Made by a program: the position numbers and the translations under genes
In this document: positions 6,883 through 14,563 of the stretch, piece after piece
Layout of the letters: every line of letters starts with the position of its first letter
Numbering within the stretch: position 1 is the stretch's first letter
Assembly (NCBI GenBank): GCA_948466395.1
Contig: CAOKAG010000007.1
Span: 1-40,928, forward strand
Direction of reading: 5' to 3'
From: an uncultured Mycoplasmatota bacterium
Lineage (GTDB): Bacteria > Bacillota_I > Bacilli_A > RF39 > UBA660
Length of the DNA: 40,928 nucleotides
The notes under the pieces: model-generated
Database searches by the model: none
What the model was told of the DNA's origin: nothing
What the model saw: only the letters and a program-made list of their open reading frames with translations

Positions 6883-9072
6883 TCTATTTATTTCGGTTAT
6901 TTTAGCAAGGCGTATCAATCTTTCTTGATTTCGATAATCAAGAAAAAATTCACCTTGATTTAATGTTTGCGCACATTCTTCGAAAACTTTAAGGTCTTCT
7001 TGATAACGAGAGCCATTACAAAGACCATGTAAACTGTCTTTTAATATAGATAAATTTAAATAACCAAGATAATTTCTCGTATCGATTATGATTTCACTTT
7101 CTTCTAGAATTTCTGTTCCAAAATAGCAACTGGCTTTTAAATTCTTCAATTGTCTATTGATTGTATCTGATTCTTTCTTTGATAATTTAGATAGATAAGC
7201 ACAAATCGAGTAATGAAGTTTATAAATTTCTTCTGAGGTAAATTCGATTTCAGTTTTGTAAAAAGCATTCAAATTATTTTTATCAACGTAATGTTTTAGT
7301 ATAAAGTTTAATAGTTTATCATAAACGTTTTCAAGTTCTTTATTATCCACTTTGTTTATATTTATTTCATAAAATCTTGCTAAAAATTTAGTGTACTTGT
7401 AAAAATTTTTTAAATAGCTGTCTTCTCGGTAATCAACAAGTTGAGCATTTGTAATAACTTGATCAATTTTAATTGTACTTTCAAATATTTTAGGATTTTC
7501 TACCTGACCATTTTCTAATATTTTTACTTGATAGGTAATAACTGGATAAGTGTTTCCTTTTTTGAATTTTAGTTTTTTACTTAGCATTTTAGATGTATGG
7601 GGAGATTGTTCTTTCATTTCATTTAAGGCAAAGTCTCCATTTAAAATAGAAGTATCTACTACATGCACTCTTAAATAAGTATCATAATTTTTATTAAAAC
7701 CAAAACTAAAAGCGTACTTGGTGTTTTCTAAAGCAATGGTGTCCATAATAATTTCACTGTTTTGAATATCACTTACTTTAATGTTTAATTGTTTAGCAAT
7801 AAACCAATTTAAAGGATACGTTTGTTCTCCAAAATTTTCTATAAATTGCTGAACTGCCAAAGCTACTTTTTCTAAGTATTCCCGAGTTAAATTCGCTCTT
7901 TTACTATTTTTGGCATAAGTACTCATTATTTCTTGATAATTTTTGGTTAAAATATACTTTATAATTGGTTTTTCTTCTTCTAAAGAAGCCAATTCAGCCC
8001 TAATTTTATTACCAGTACTATATCCTTTGTCTTTTAAATAGTCTGTAAGTTCTTTAATTCTAGATTTAAAATATTCTTCTTCATCTTTCGTAAGTTCTAA
8101 ATCAGGACTTTTTTTAAATAGCTTTAATAATTCATAAAAGAATTTAGGATTTTCATGGACTAATTTTTGGTTTCTTAACTCTAATTTTAAATTTTTAATG
8201 TAACGATCTAGAAGTTCAAAAATAATCGGTTGATTGTTTAAACGTGCATTTATAAATTTTTCATTGCTTTCAACGATTCTTTTAATGAAAAAATAATTTT
8301 TATCGTCTTGTAATAAAGCCATTAAAATTAAATAATAATATTTATTTTCTTCTTCGTTTAGTTTTATTTCTTTTTTATTTGTATTGACTTGTCTTTTTTT
8401 CGTTTTATTTTTTAATTGTGTTAATAACGTTTTATAAATTTGTAACACATTTTTTTGATATTGAATTTCTGTTTTTATTTCTTTTATTCGCTGATTTAAG
8501 GCTTGCTCATTTTTAGAACCATGAGAAATTTGAATTTTTTTCTCTTTTTTAGTGCCTTGTTCTTTACCTTTAATTTGTTGTTTTTTTTGTTCTAATCTGT
8601 CTTTTTTATTTTTAGTACTGCTTTCCTTTTTATTCTCTTTATTTTGCATTAAATTGTTTTTTTCTTCTTGTAATTTACTTATGTGTACATCCACTTTTAC
8701 TATTTCTTTTTCAAGTACTCTTACTTTTTCCTCACGACTTATTTCTAAAGCAAGTATTTCTTTTATTTTTTGTTCTTCTGGACGTACGTATTTTTCTTTA
8801 TTTATTTTTGAATTTTCTTTTTTAGACCATTCTTTTTTATCTTCTAATTGTTTTTCAATTGCGCTTTTCAGCTTCTTTGCGTCTTTTAATCTTTGTCTTA
8901 AAGGCATTAAATCCACATTTTGTTGCTTTTGATAATAATTTTTTAATCCAATTAATTCTTTTATTTTTTTATCAACTTGAATTTCTAATCCTTTTAGTTC
9001 TTCGTTTTTAGCCTGTCCTAGACTGTTTTCAATTTCTTTTAGTTGTTGTTCTATTTTTTCTAATTTTTCCAT
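6853..9072 (-). CDS. Large protein with N-terminal coiled coil (unknown function)
   Basis: A 739-residue protein I do not recognise. Residues 1 to about 240 are a highly charged coiled coil, very rich in Lys, Glu and Gln, with a basic linker (KNKTKKRQ). From about 245 the protein is globular and mostly helical, ending in a YRNQERLIRLAKITEINRKK segment. No signal peptide or membrane segment is visible, so it is cytoplasmic, perhaps a scaffold or a DNA/RNA-associated protein. GGAGGG lies just upstream of the ATG. It appears to be transcribed alone or with the ASCH fusion gene 24 bp downstream. No function is proposed. Confidence 0.8.
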   Translation of the reverse strand: MEKLEKIEQQLKEIENSLGQAKNEELKGLEIQVDKKIKELIGLKNYYQKQQNVDLMPLRQRLKDAKKLKSAIEKQLEDKKEWSKKENSKINKEKYVRPEEQKIKEILALEISREEKVRVLEKEIVKVDVHISKLQEEKNNLMQNKENKKESSTKNKKDRLEQKKQQIKGKEQGTKKEKKIQISHGSKNEQALNQRIKEIKTEIQYQKNVLQIYKTLLTQLKNKTKKRQVNTNKKEIKLNEEENKYYYLILMALLQDDKNYFFIKRIVESNEKFINARLNNQPIIFELLDRYIKNLKLELRNQKLVHENPKFFYELLKLFKKSPDLELTKDEEEYFKSRIKELTDYLKDKGYSTGNKIRAELASLEEEKPIIKYILTKNYQEIMSTYAKNSKRANLTREYLEKVALAVQQFIENFGEQTYPLNWFIAKQLNIKVSDIQNSEIIMDTIALENTKYAFSFGFNKNYDTYLRVHVVDTSILNGDFALNEMKEQSPHTSKMLSKKLKFKKGNTYPVITYQVKILENGQVENPKIFESTIKIDQVITNAQLVDYREDSYLKNFYKYTKFLARFYEININKVDNKELENVYDKLLNFILKHYVDKNNLNAFYKTEIEFTSEEIYKLHYSICAYLSKLSKKESDTINRQLKNLKASCYFGTEILEESEIIIDTRNYLGYLNLSILKDSLHGLCNGSRYQEDLKVFEECAQTLNQGEFFLDYRNQERLIRLAKITEINRKKAGQVQQD

Positions 9073-9125
9073 AAACCCTCCACTTTATTTTATTTTATCA
9101 TAAAAGAGAGCTCGTGACTATTTTT

Positions 9126-10577
9126 TTATTTTTCTTTATACGTAATGTTATATCGACTTGGTCCCTTTATGCATTTTCCTTCTAAAGAAAAACGAGAGGC
9201 ATGACATGGACAATCCCAAGTTTTTTCAACTTCATTAAAAATTAAGGTACATCCTAAATGAGGACAGGTGCTATATACTCTATATTTTTTTTGACCATCA
9301 TTGTAAATGGCAACATTTTTACCCTCTATTTTGGTATAAACGACATTTTCATACCAATCTTTATTTTTTATTATTTTATTTCCAATAAAACTTTTTAAAG
9401 AATAGAAGGTATTTTTTGTGTATTCTTTGATATTATTAAGCCCATTGGTTCTTAAAGGATTCATTAATTCTATCCACTCATTTTCTTTATTTAAAAGGAT
9501 GTCTTTGATGATTAAACCTGAAAGAACGCCATTGGTCATGCCCCATGTATTAAAACCTGTTGCAAGGAGTAAATGGTCTTCTTCTTTTTTTATTTTACCG
9601 ATGTAGGGCATTTTATCAAAGGTAATTAAATCATCGTTACTCCATAGAAATTTCACTTTTTTTTCTGGCATTTCATTTAATAATTTTTTAAAGTTTTCCT
9701 TTTCATTTAAATGATTAGAAATGTTATGAGAATTTCTTAAATAAATTAAGTATTTTTCTTTATCTTGATGATAACGAATAGAGGTACAGGGATTTTTACT
9801 TGTAATGTAAGTTTTTGCGTCTATTTTATCTTCTTCTAATGCGGCGATGTAAGATTTTTCAGTAGTCGCTTTTAATGGCATTAAAAATGGGAGGGTAAAA
9901 AAGGGATAATGACACGCTAAAATAACTTTTTTGGCTTTTATTTTATATTTTTCTGTTAAACAAATAAAGAATTCTTTTTCTTTTTTTACTTCTACTATTT
10001 TTGTATTTTCATAGATTTCAATGTTCTTTTTTTCAAGGATTTTTTTTAAGGCATAAAGGTATTTTAAAGGATGAAAAACATAGGTGTTTTCTACTGAGAT
10101 GGCATACTTGAATTGATTTGTATGTTCTTTCACTTTTATTCCAAAATTTTCTAATATCTTTTTTTCTTGTTTTAATTTGGCCATTTCTTTTTCTTCATTC
10201 GTAAATACAAAGGACTCTACTTTTTCTAAGTTGCACTCTATTTTTTCTTTTTTAATGATTCTTGTAATCTCTTCTATCGCGCGTAACTCGCCATTTAAAT
10301 ATTTTTTGGCCTTATCTAATGAATATTTTTGAATTAAGTCTCCATAAATTGTTTCTTGTAAGTAGTTTATTTTTCCTGTTGTATTTTTGGTTACACCCAT
10401 TCCTACCAGCGATGCTTCAACAAGCGTTATTTTTTGATTCATTTCTTTTAATTCGTAGGCAATAGATAAACCTGTTATCCCTCCTCCAATAATTAAAATG
10501 TCGGTTTCTAAATCTCTATTTAATTCTTTTATTTTCTCTTTTTTTAAGTCGTGTTCCCATAAACTTTCTTTTTTCAT
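9126..10577 (-). CDS. FAD-dependent oxidoreductase with C-terminal Rieske 2Fe-2S domain (YhfW-like)
   Basis: About 483 residues. A DAO-type FAD fold starts with DILIIGGGITGLSIAYEL (about 27-44). The last 60 residues are a Rieske domain with C438-P-H440 and C456-x2-H459 as cluster ligands. This architecture matches Bacillus YhfW-type proteins (glycine-oxidase/DadA-like flavoprotein plus Rieske). I prefer the ATG at 10577, with GGTGAT about five bases upstream, over in-frame ATGs at 10583 and 10589. The flavin probably oxidises a small amine or related substrate and passes electrons to the Rieske cluster; the actual substrate is unknown. Confidence 0.85.
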   Translation of the reverse strand: MKKESLWEHDLKKEKIKELNRDLETDILIIGGGITGLSIAYELKEMNQKITLVEASLVGMGVTKNTTGKINYLQETIYGDLIQKYSLDKAKKYLNGELRAIEEITRIIKKEKIECNLEKVESFVFTNEEKEMAKLKQEKKILENFGIKVKEHTNQFKYAISVENTYVFHPLKYLYALKKILEKKNIEIYENTKIVEVKKEKEFFICLTEKYKIKAKKVILACHYPFFTLPFLMPLKATTEKSYIAALEEDKIDAKTYITSKNPCTSIRYHQDKEKYLIYLRNSHNISNHLNEKENFKKLLNEMPEKKVKFLWSNDDLITFDKMPYIGKIKKEEDHLLLATGFNTWGMTNGVLSGLIIKDILLNKENEWIELMNPLRTNGLNNIKEYTKNTFYSLKSFIGNKIIKNKDWYENVVYTKIEGKNVAIYNDGQKKYRVYSTCPHLGCTLIFNEVEKTWDCPCHASRFSLEGKCIKGPSRYNITYKEK

Positions 10578-10753
10578 AATCATCACCATTCTTAGTATGG
10601 TCAAAAAAAAAGAAATTCCATTCTTTATTTTAGTCTTTCTTAATTATGAGGTCTTTTTTTAATTTCGATGTGCTTGTAATAAATAATAACGCCTATTTTT
10701 TTACCTAGTTCATGTAAATTCTATAGCTAAAAGTCATTATCATTTTTAAACGG

Positions 10754-10782
10754 TTGACAAATAAATGATTTTTGAATATATT
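10754..10782 (+). promoter_or_regulatory. Orphan plus-strand promoter-like sequence
   Basis: TTGACA (10754-10759) and TATATT (10777-10782) are separated by 17 bases. Transcription would run antisense to the minus-strand DNA glycosylase gene at 10791. There is no plus-strand gene downstream, so this is either an antisense RNA promoter or a chance match in AT-rich DNA. Confidence 0.3.
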
Positions 10783-10790
10783 TTCATTTC

Positions 10791-11282
10791 TTATTCTATT
10801 TTCTCTTTTATTTGTTTGTAACTGTCAATTAACGTATTTTCAATGTTTTTAGGGCAATTGGCGGGTGACGTACTGGGCAAGTAAATGGCTTCTATTTTTG
10901 TTTTAGGATAACAATATTTTTGATATAAATCATAAGCTTTTTTTCCTGTTGTAAAAACAGTTTTAATTTGGCTTTGTTTTATAATTGGGTTTAAATTATT
11001 AGGTATGACCTTTTTTATTGAAGTGTCTGATGAGTTTTTTATTTCACAACTTTTAATGACATCAAATAAAGCAATATGATTTTTGTATAAAAAAGCTTTC
11101 TTCTCTTCTATCGTCCTTCCTATTTCTTCATCAAAGACTCTACTTAAGGTTTTCCAAAAACGATTTTTAGGATGCGCATAATAAAATTTTTCTTCTCTCG
11201 ATTTTACAGATGGAAGGGAACCTAAGATTAATACTTTTGAATTCTCATTATAAATAGGTGGTAATTCATGCTTGACTTTCAT
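10791..11282 (-). CDS. Family-6 uracil-DNA-glycosylase-like DNA-deoxyinosine glycosylase
   Basis: A 163-residue base-excision repair enzyme. The N-terminal motif ILGSLPSVKSREEKFYYAHP followed by NRFWK is characteristic of the hypoxanthine-DNA glycosylase branch of the UDG superfamily. The second catalytic loop is seen as LPSTSPAN. The length is right for the family. It removes deaminated bases such as hypoxanthine from DNA. The ATG has GAGGA eight bases upstream. MutY lies about 1.1 kb upstream on the same strand, so two base-excision enzymes are near each other. Confidence 0.85.
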   Translation of the reverse strand: MKVKHELPPIYNENSKVLILGSLPSVKSREEKFYYAHPKNRFWKTLSRVFDEEIGRTIEEKKAFLYKNHIALFDVIKSCEIKNSSDTSIKKVIPNNLNPIIKQSQIKTVFTTGKKAYDLYQKYCYPKTKIEAIYLPSTSPANCPKNIENTLIDSYKQIKEKIE

Positions 11283-11338
11283 CCTTTATTCCTCACTTAT
11301 CAGAGCTTTATTATCAATGATTTTTTTCGAAAATAAAT

Positions 11339-11524
11339 CTATTTTCCATACCCATTTTTTAAACATTCTTCACATATTCTTTCATTTCCTACATAATGCA
11401 TAGCGTCTTCAGGTGTTAATAACTCGCAACAGTCACATACTTTTAAGTCAATATAATTTTCAATATTTAGAAGATGGGCTTTTAATAAGTTTATTTCTTT
11501 TTTTAATTGATTCATGCTTTCCAA
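11339..11524 (-). CDS. Small treble-clef/zinc-knuckle-like protein
   Basis: A 61-residue protein. The first 28 residues form a short helical segment; the rest holds two Cys pairs (CDCC near 30-33 and CEEC near 52-55), likely a zinc site. The start is TTG at 11524, because a perfect AGGAGG lies seven bases upstream, while the in-frame ATG at 11515 would be 16 bases away. I recognise no named family. It may bind nucleic acid or act as a small adaptor. It lies between two minus-strand genes and is probably co-transcribed with the DNA glycosylase downstream. Confidence 0.65.
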   Translation of the reverse strand: MESMNQLKKEINLLKAHLLNIENYIDLKVCDCCELLTPEDAMHYVGNERICEECLKNGYGK

Positions 11525-11588
11525 AATTTTTCCTCCTATTTTATTCTATTTTTAGGAGAGTCTATTTTTGCTATTTATTTTTAAACTG

Positions 11589-12323
11589 CTAATTAGAGTG
11601 TGGATTTTGGGTTAGACTAAGAGCCCTATCCTTTTCTGCTTCACAGCCTTTTAAAAAATAATCCAAGGAACGATGCATTCCTTCTAAATCAGAAATAAAC
11701 TGTTCTATTTTTGTTTTTTCCTCTAAATTTTCAGAAAGATCTGTTTTCTTATTTAGTAATTCATTCACTTTATTTTTAAGAATTTGTTCCTCAACTTCTT
11801 TTTTATCGAGTGAAGGTTTATACATGCGAAAGTAAGCGCTTGATAAAGCGAATAAGTTTATGGTTTCCATTGAAAAGGAATCTTTTTCTTGAACTTCTTT
11901 TATTATTTGTTTTATTGTTTTAAAGATTTCTTCCATTTCTGGATTGATTTCTTTTAGTGAACGAGTTATCATACTCTCTTCATCAAAAGCTAAATCTTTT
12001 TCTAATTGATCGATAATGACTGTTTGATATGTTCGATGTTCTTCAGTATTATATTTTTGTCTTAACTCTTGATAATAGTTTTTATCAATTAAACTAAAAG
12101 GCATCAATGCTTCAGTACTAAAACCTTGTTTTTTATATTCATTGTAGGTTAAGTTTTCTACTAATAGGTTGTCATAGATTGATTCTTCTTGTCCATGGAA
12201 TTTTTCACCTAGGAATAATGTAAAAATCATTTTCAAAAATGCTTTTTTACTCTTTTCTGGGTTTTTTTCAGTAAGATTTTTTATTTCTCTATAAAAATTT
12301 CTTAATTTTTCTTCTCTTTGCAT
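11589..12323 (-). CDS. Hypothetical helical protein, 244 residues
   Basis: Unrecognised. The protein is predicted largely alpha-helical, acidic and lysine-rich, with no Cys pairs except a single late Cys and no membrane segment. GAAGGAG precedes the ATG. It follows MutY on the same strand after a gap of about 100 bases, and precedes the small zinc-site protein. No function can be supported. Confidence 0.7.
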   Translation of the reverse strand: MQREEKLRNFYREIKNLTEKNPEKSKKAFLKMIFTLFLGEKFHGQEESIYDNLLVENLTYNEYKKQGFSTEALMPFSLIDKNYYQELRQKYNTEEHRTYQTVIIDQLEKDLAFDEESMITRSLKEINPEMEEIFKTIKQIIKEVQEKDSFSMETINLFALSSAYFRMYKPSLDKKEVEEQILKNKVNELLNKKTDLSENLEEKTKIEQFISDLEGMHRSLDYFLKGCEAEKDRALSLTQNPHSN

Positions 12324-12426
12324 TATTTTTTCTCCTTCATTCTATAAATTATTCTTCACGAAAAATAATTATAACATAGAAATTTTTTTCATCAACTCTT
12401 TTTATCCAGTTTGGTCTCTTTTATCT

Positions 12427-13458
12427 TTAATGATTGATATAAAAATCATAAAAATAGTCAAAGGCATTAGGTAGAGGATAAGTTGATTTTAATTCTTCTT
12501 TTGTGACCCATAAAAACTTTTCTATTGGATTTAATAATTCGATAGAAAATCCTTTCATGAACCAGATTTTATGTGAAAAAATATGCTTGGCCTCTCCGAT
12601 TTGTGTAACGTTTTTAAAAGGTATGTTTCTTTCGATTAAATCGTTTTCGATGTCAATTATCGTTGGCTTTTTTAAAGTATTGGGAAATTCATAAAGGGCA
12701 GCGAGTAACCCTTTTTCTTCCCTTTTTTGAATTGCTATTTTATTTTTATAAATGAGTAGAAAAACACTTCTTTCTTCTATTTTTTTGCTTATTTTTTTTT
12801 CTTTTACTGGATACTGTTCTTGTTCTTGATGTTTTTTGGCTTCACATTCTTTACTTAAAGGACACTTTTCACATTTTGGATTTTTGGGTGTACAAATTAA
12901 ACTTCCTAAATCCATAAAACTTTGCGTAAAGGCACTTGATTTTGTGTTGGGTAATAAAGAGGTCATTTTTTCCTCGTATTTTTTATATGTGGCTTTTTTA
13001 TTAATGGGTTCATGGATTCGATACACTCGGCCAAGAATTCGATAGACGTTTCCATCAATAGCCATAGACGGTTGATCAAAGGCAATGGATAAAATGGCTC
13101 CAGCGGTATAATCTCCGATTCCAGGAAGTTTCATTAAAGCTTCTTTTGTGTTGGGTAACGTTTTTTTTTGGTTTTTTATTAAAAGTTGAGCTGTTTTTTG
13201 CATGTTGCGTACACGACTGTAGTAGCCAAGGCCCTCCCATAGTTTTAATAATTCATCTTGAGAAATATTGGCTAACTTTTCTAGTGTAGGAAGTTTTTTT
13301 ATAAATCTTTGATAGTATTCTTTTACTGTTTCAACTTGAGTTTGTTGGAGCATAATCTCACTAATCCAAATGTAATAAGGATTTTTTGTATGACGCCATG
13401 GAAGGTCTCTTTTATTTTCTTCATACCATGTTAATAATTCTTGAGTTATTTTCTTCAT
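12427..13458 (-). CDS. mutY: A/G-specific adenine glycosylase MutY
   Basis: Removes adenine mispaired with 8-oxoguanine. A 343-residue protein with all family marks. LPWRHTKNPYYIWISEIMLQQTQV near the N-terminus carries the catalytic Glu (E34). The helix-hairpin-helix is LPGIGDYTAGA (111-121). The catalytic Asp is D135 in MAIDGNVYR. The 4Fe-4S loop is C189-x6-C196-x2-C199-x5-C205. The C-terminal NUDIX-like 8-oxoG-recognition domain (about 230-343) is present. Length and order match bacterial MutY. Confidence 0.96.
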   Translation of the reverse strand: MKKITQELLTWYEENKRDLPWRHTKNPYYIWISEIMLQQTQVETVKEYYQRFIKKLPTLEKLANISQDELLKLWEGLGYYSRVRNMQKTAQLLIKNQKKTLPNTKEALMKLPGIGDYTAGAILSIAFDQPSMAIDGNVYRILGRVYRIHEPINKKATYKKYEEKMTSLLPNTKSSAFTQSFMDLGSLICTPKNPKCEKCPLSKECEAKKHQEQEQYPVKEKKISKKIEERSVFLLIYKNKIAIQKREEKGLLAALYEFPNTLKKPTIIDIENDLIERNIPFKNVTQIGEAKHIFSHKIWFMKGFSIELLNPIEKFLWVTKEELKSTYPLPNAFDYFYDFYINH

Positions 13459-13496
13459 TGTTTTTCACTTCTTTAAATAAAGATACACTATTTTCT

Positions 13497-13523
13497 AAAA
13501 AAAAGCCAGTTTTTCACTAGCTT
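13497..13523 (-). terminator. Terminator of the 13517 gene
   Basis: On the minus strand AAGCTAGT pairs with ACTGGCTT (one G-U pair, five-base loop), followed by a run of T residues. It overlaps the 3' end of the coding region and precedes mutY. Confidence 0.7.
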
Positions 13524-14224
13524 ATTAAATTTCTCTGTCCTTTTTCCAATTTCAATGCGTATTCGTAGGTTTCGTAAAGCGACTGTTCCATGCTTTCTAA
13601 AAAGGCATAGAGGTTTTGATTTTCTAAAGTTAAGGTTCTTATTTTTCTTTTTACTTCAAGTTGAAACGCATAGGTTAATTGGGCACTTTGTCTGGTAACT
13701 TGCCCTCCTAAGTACTCGCTTCCTAAATCAAATGAAAGGTTTTGGCTCATAAAGTTCTTTTCAAAAATTTGGATTATTTTTCGATCACAAGGATGATTTT
13801 CGTCTCTCCATAGACTACAATCGTATTTTTTAGTATCACTGCACCCATGAAGATCAACCACTAAAAAAGTTTTTTGTTCTTGAAGAAATTGTTTTAACAC
13901 TTTTAAATAATGACTTTCAATAGAAGGTAAGGTTTTTCCTATGGGGTAATTGGGATCTTCAAAATTATTAAAAATTCTTACTAGATAAGAAGCGTTGCAT
14001 TTTTGAGCTAAATAAATGGCAAGCGCTCCTGTTAAATAATCGCTTTTTTTGATTTTGTCTTCTCTATATTGTTTCACCGCATGAGGAGCGGATAAAAGAA
14101 TGGGCATGCTCCCTTTTTTTAAAAGATAGTCTTGATTGTTTATTTTTATCCCATTTGTATCATTTTCTAAAAAGGGCCCGTTTAATTCTTTTAATTCATC
14201 AATAATTGTATTTGTTTTAATCAC
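13517..14224 (-). CDS. N-formylglutamate amidohydrolase-like protein
   Basis: A 235-residue protein with motifs of the zinc-dependent N-formylglutamate amidohydrolase family: ILLSAPHAVKQYRED (about 42-56, His metal ligand) and VVDLHGCSD (about 122-130). Histidine-degradation genes are not near, so the substrate is uncertain; related proteins act on peptidoglycan-like or N-acyl amino acid substrates. The start is a GTG at 14224 with only a weak A/G-rich ribosome site, which may mean coupling with the tiny ORF just upstream. The terminator at 13497 closes the unit. Confidence 0.7.
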   Translation of the reverse strand: MIKTNTIIDELKELNGPFLENDTNGIKINNQDYLLKKGSMPILLSAPHAVKQYREDKIKKSDYLTGALAIYLAQKCNASYLVRIFNNFEDPNYPIGKTLPSIESHYLKVLKQFLQEQKTFLVVDLHGCSDTKKYDCSLWRDENHPCDRKIIQIFEKNFMSQNLSFDLGSEYLGGQVTRQSAQLTYAFQLEVKRKIRTLTLENQNLYAFLESMEQSLYETYEYALKLEKGQRNLIS

Positions 14225-14246
14225 TCTTTCTTTTTTCTTTTTTTAC

Positions 14247-14306
14247 TTAATAATCTTGACAATCAACTCTTAAACTCTGTTTATAAATAATAATGCCTTT
14301 CTTCAT
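14247..14306 (-). CDS. Possible 19-residue leader peptide
   Basis: AGGTGA-GAAAA-ATG starts a 19-codon frame encoding a peptide beginning MKKGIIIYKQ and ending CQDY, with a TAA stop 22 bases before the 13517 gene. The ribosome site is better than that of the downstream gene. It could be a leader for translational coupling, or chance. I see no attenuator structure. Confidence 0.3.
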   Translation of the reverse strand: MKKGIIIYKQSLRVDCQDY

Positions 14307-14356
14307 TTTTCTCACCTGTTTGCTTTATTTTAACGCATTTTTTCTAAAAAGCAACG

Positions 14357-14563
14357 TTATTTTATAATTTTAAAACCTAAATTTTCAATGGCTTCGATGG
14401 CTTTTAGTAAAGCTTTCTCTTTTTTAAAGTTTAAAATAATTTTTTTCTCTTCTAAGGTTAAGTCGTACGAATGAATTCCTTTTAGGTTATTTAATACATT
14501 TTTAATACGCGTTACACAGCCCATACATTTCATTCCTTCGATGGATAATTCAACTGTTTTCAT
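14357..14563 (-). CDS. copZ: CopZ-like heavy-metal-associated (HMA) protein
   Basis: A 68-residue ferredoxin-like HMA domain with the metal motif GMKCMGC (C13, C16). It overlaps the end of the Cu ATPase gene by 4 bp, a classical copA-copZ arrangement. Cytoplasmic copper chaperone that likely delivers Cu(I) to the ATPase. It is the last gene of the five-gene metal operon. Confidence 0.85.
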   Translation of the reverse strand: MKTVELSIEGMKCMGCVTRIKNVLNNLKGIHSYDLTLEEKKIILNFKKEKALLKAIEAIENLGFKIIK

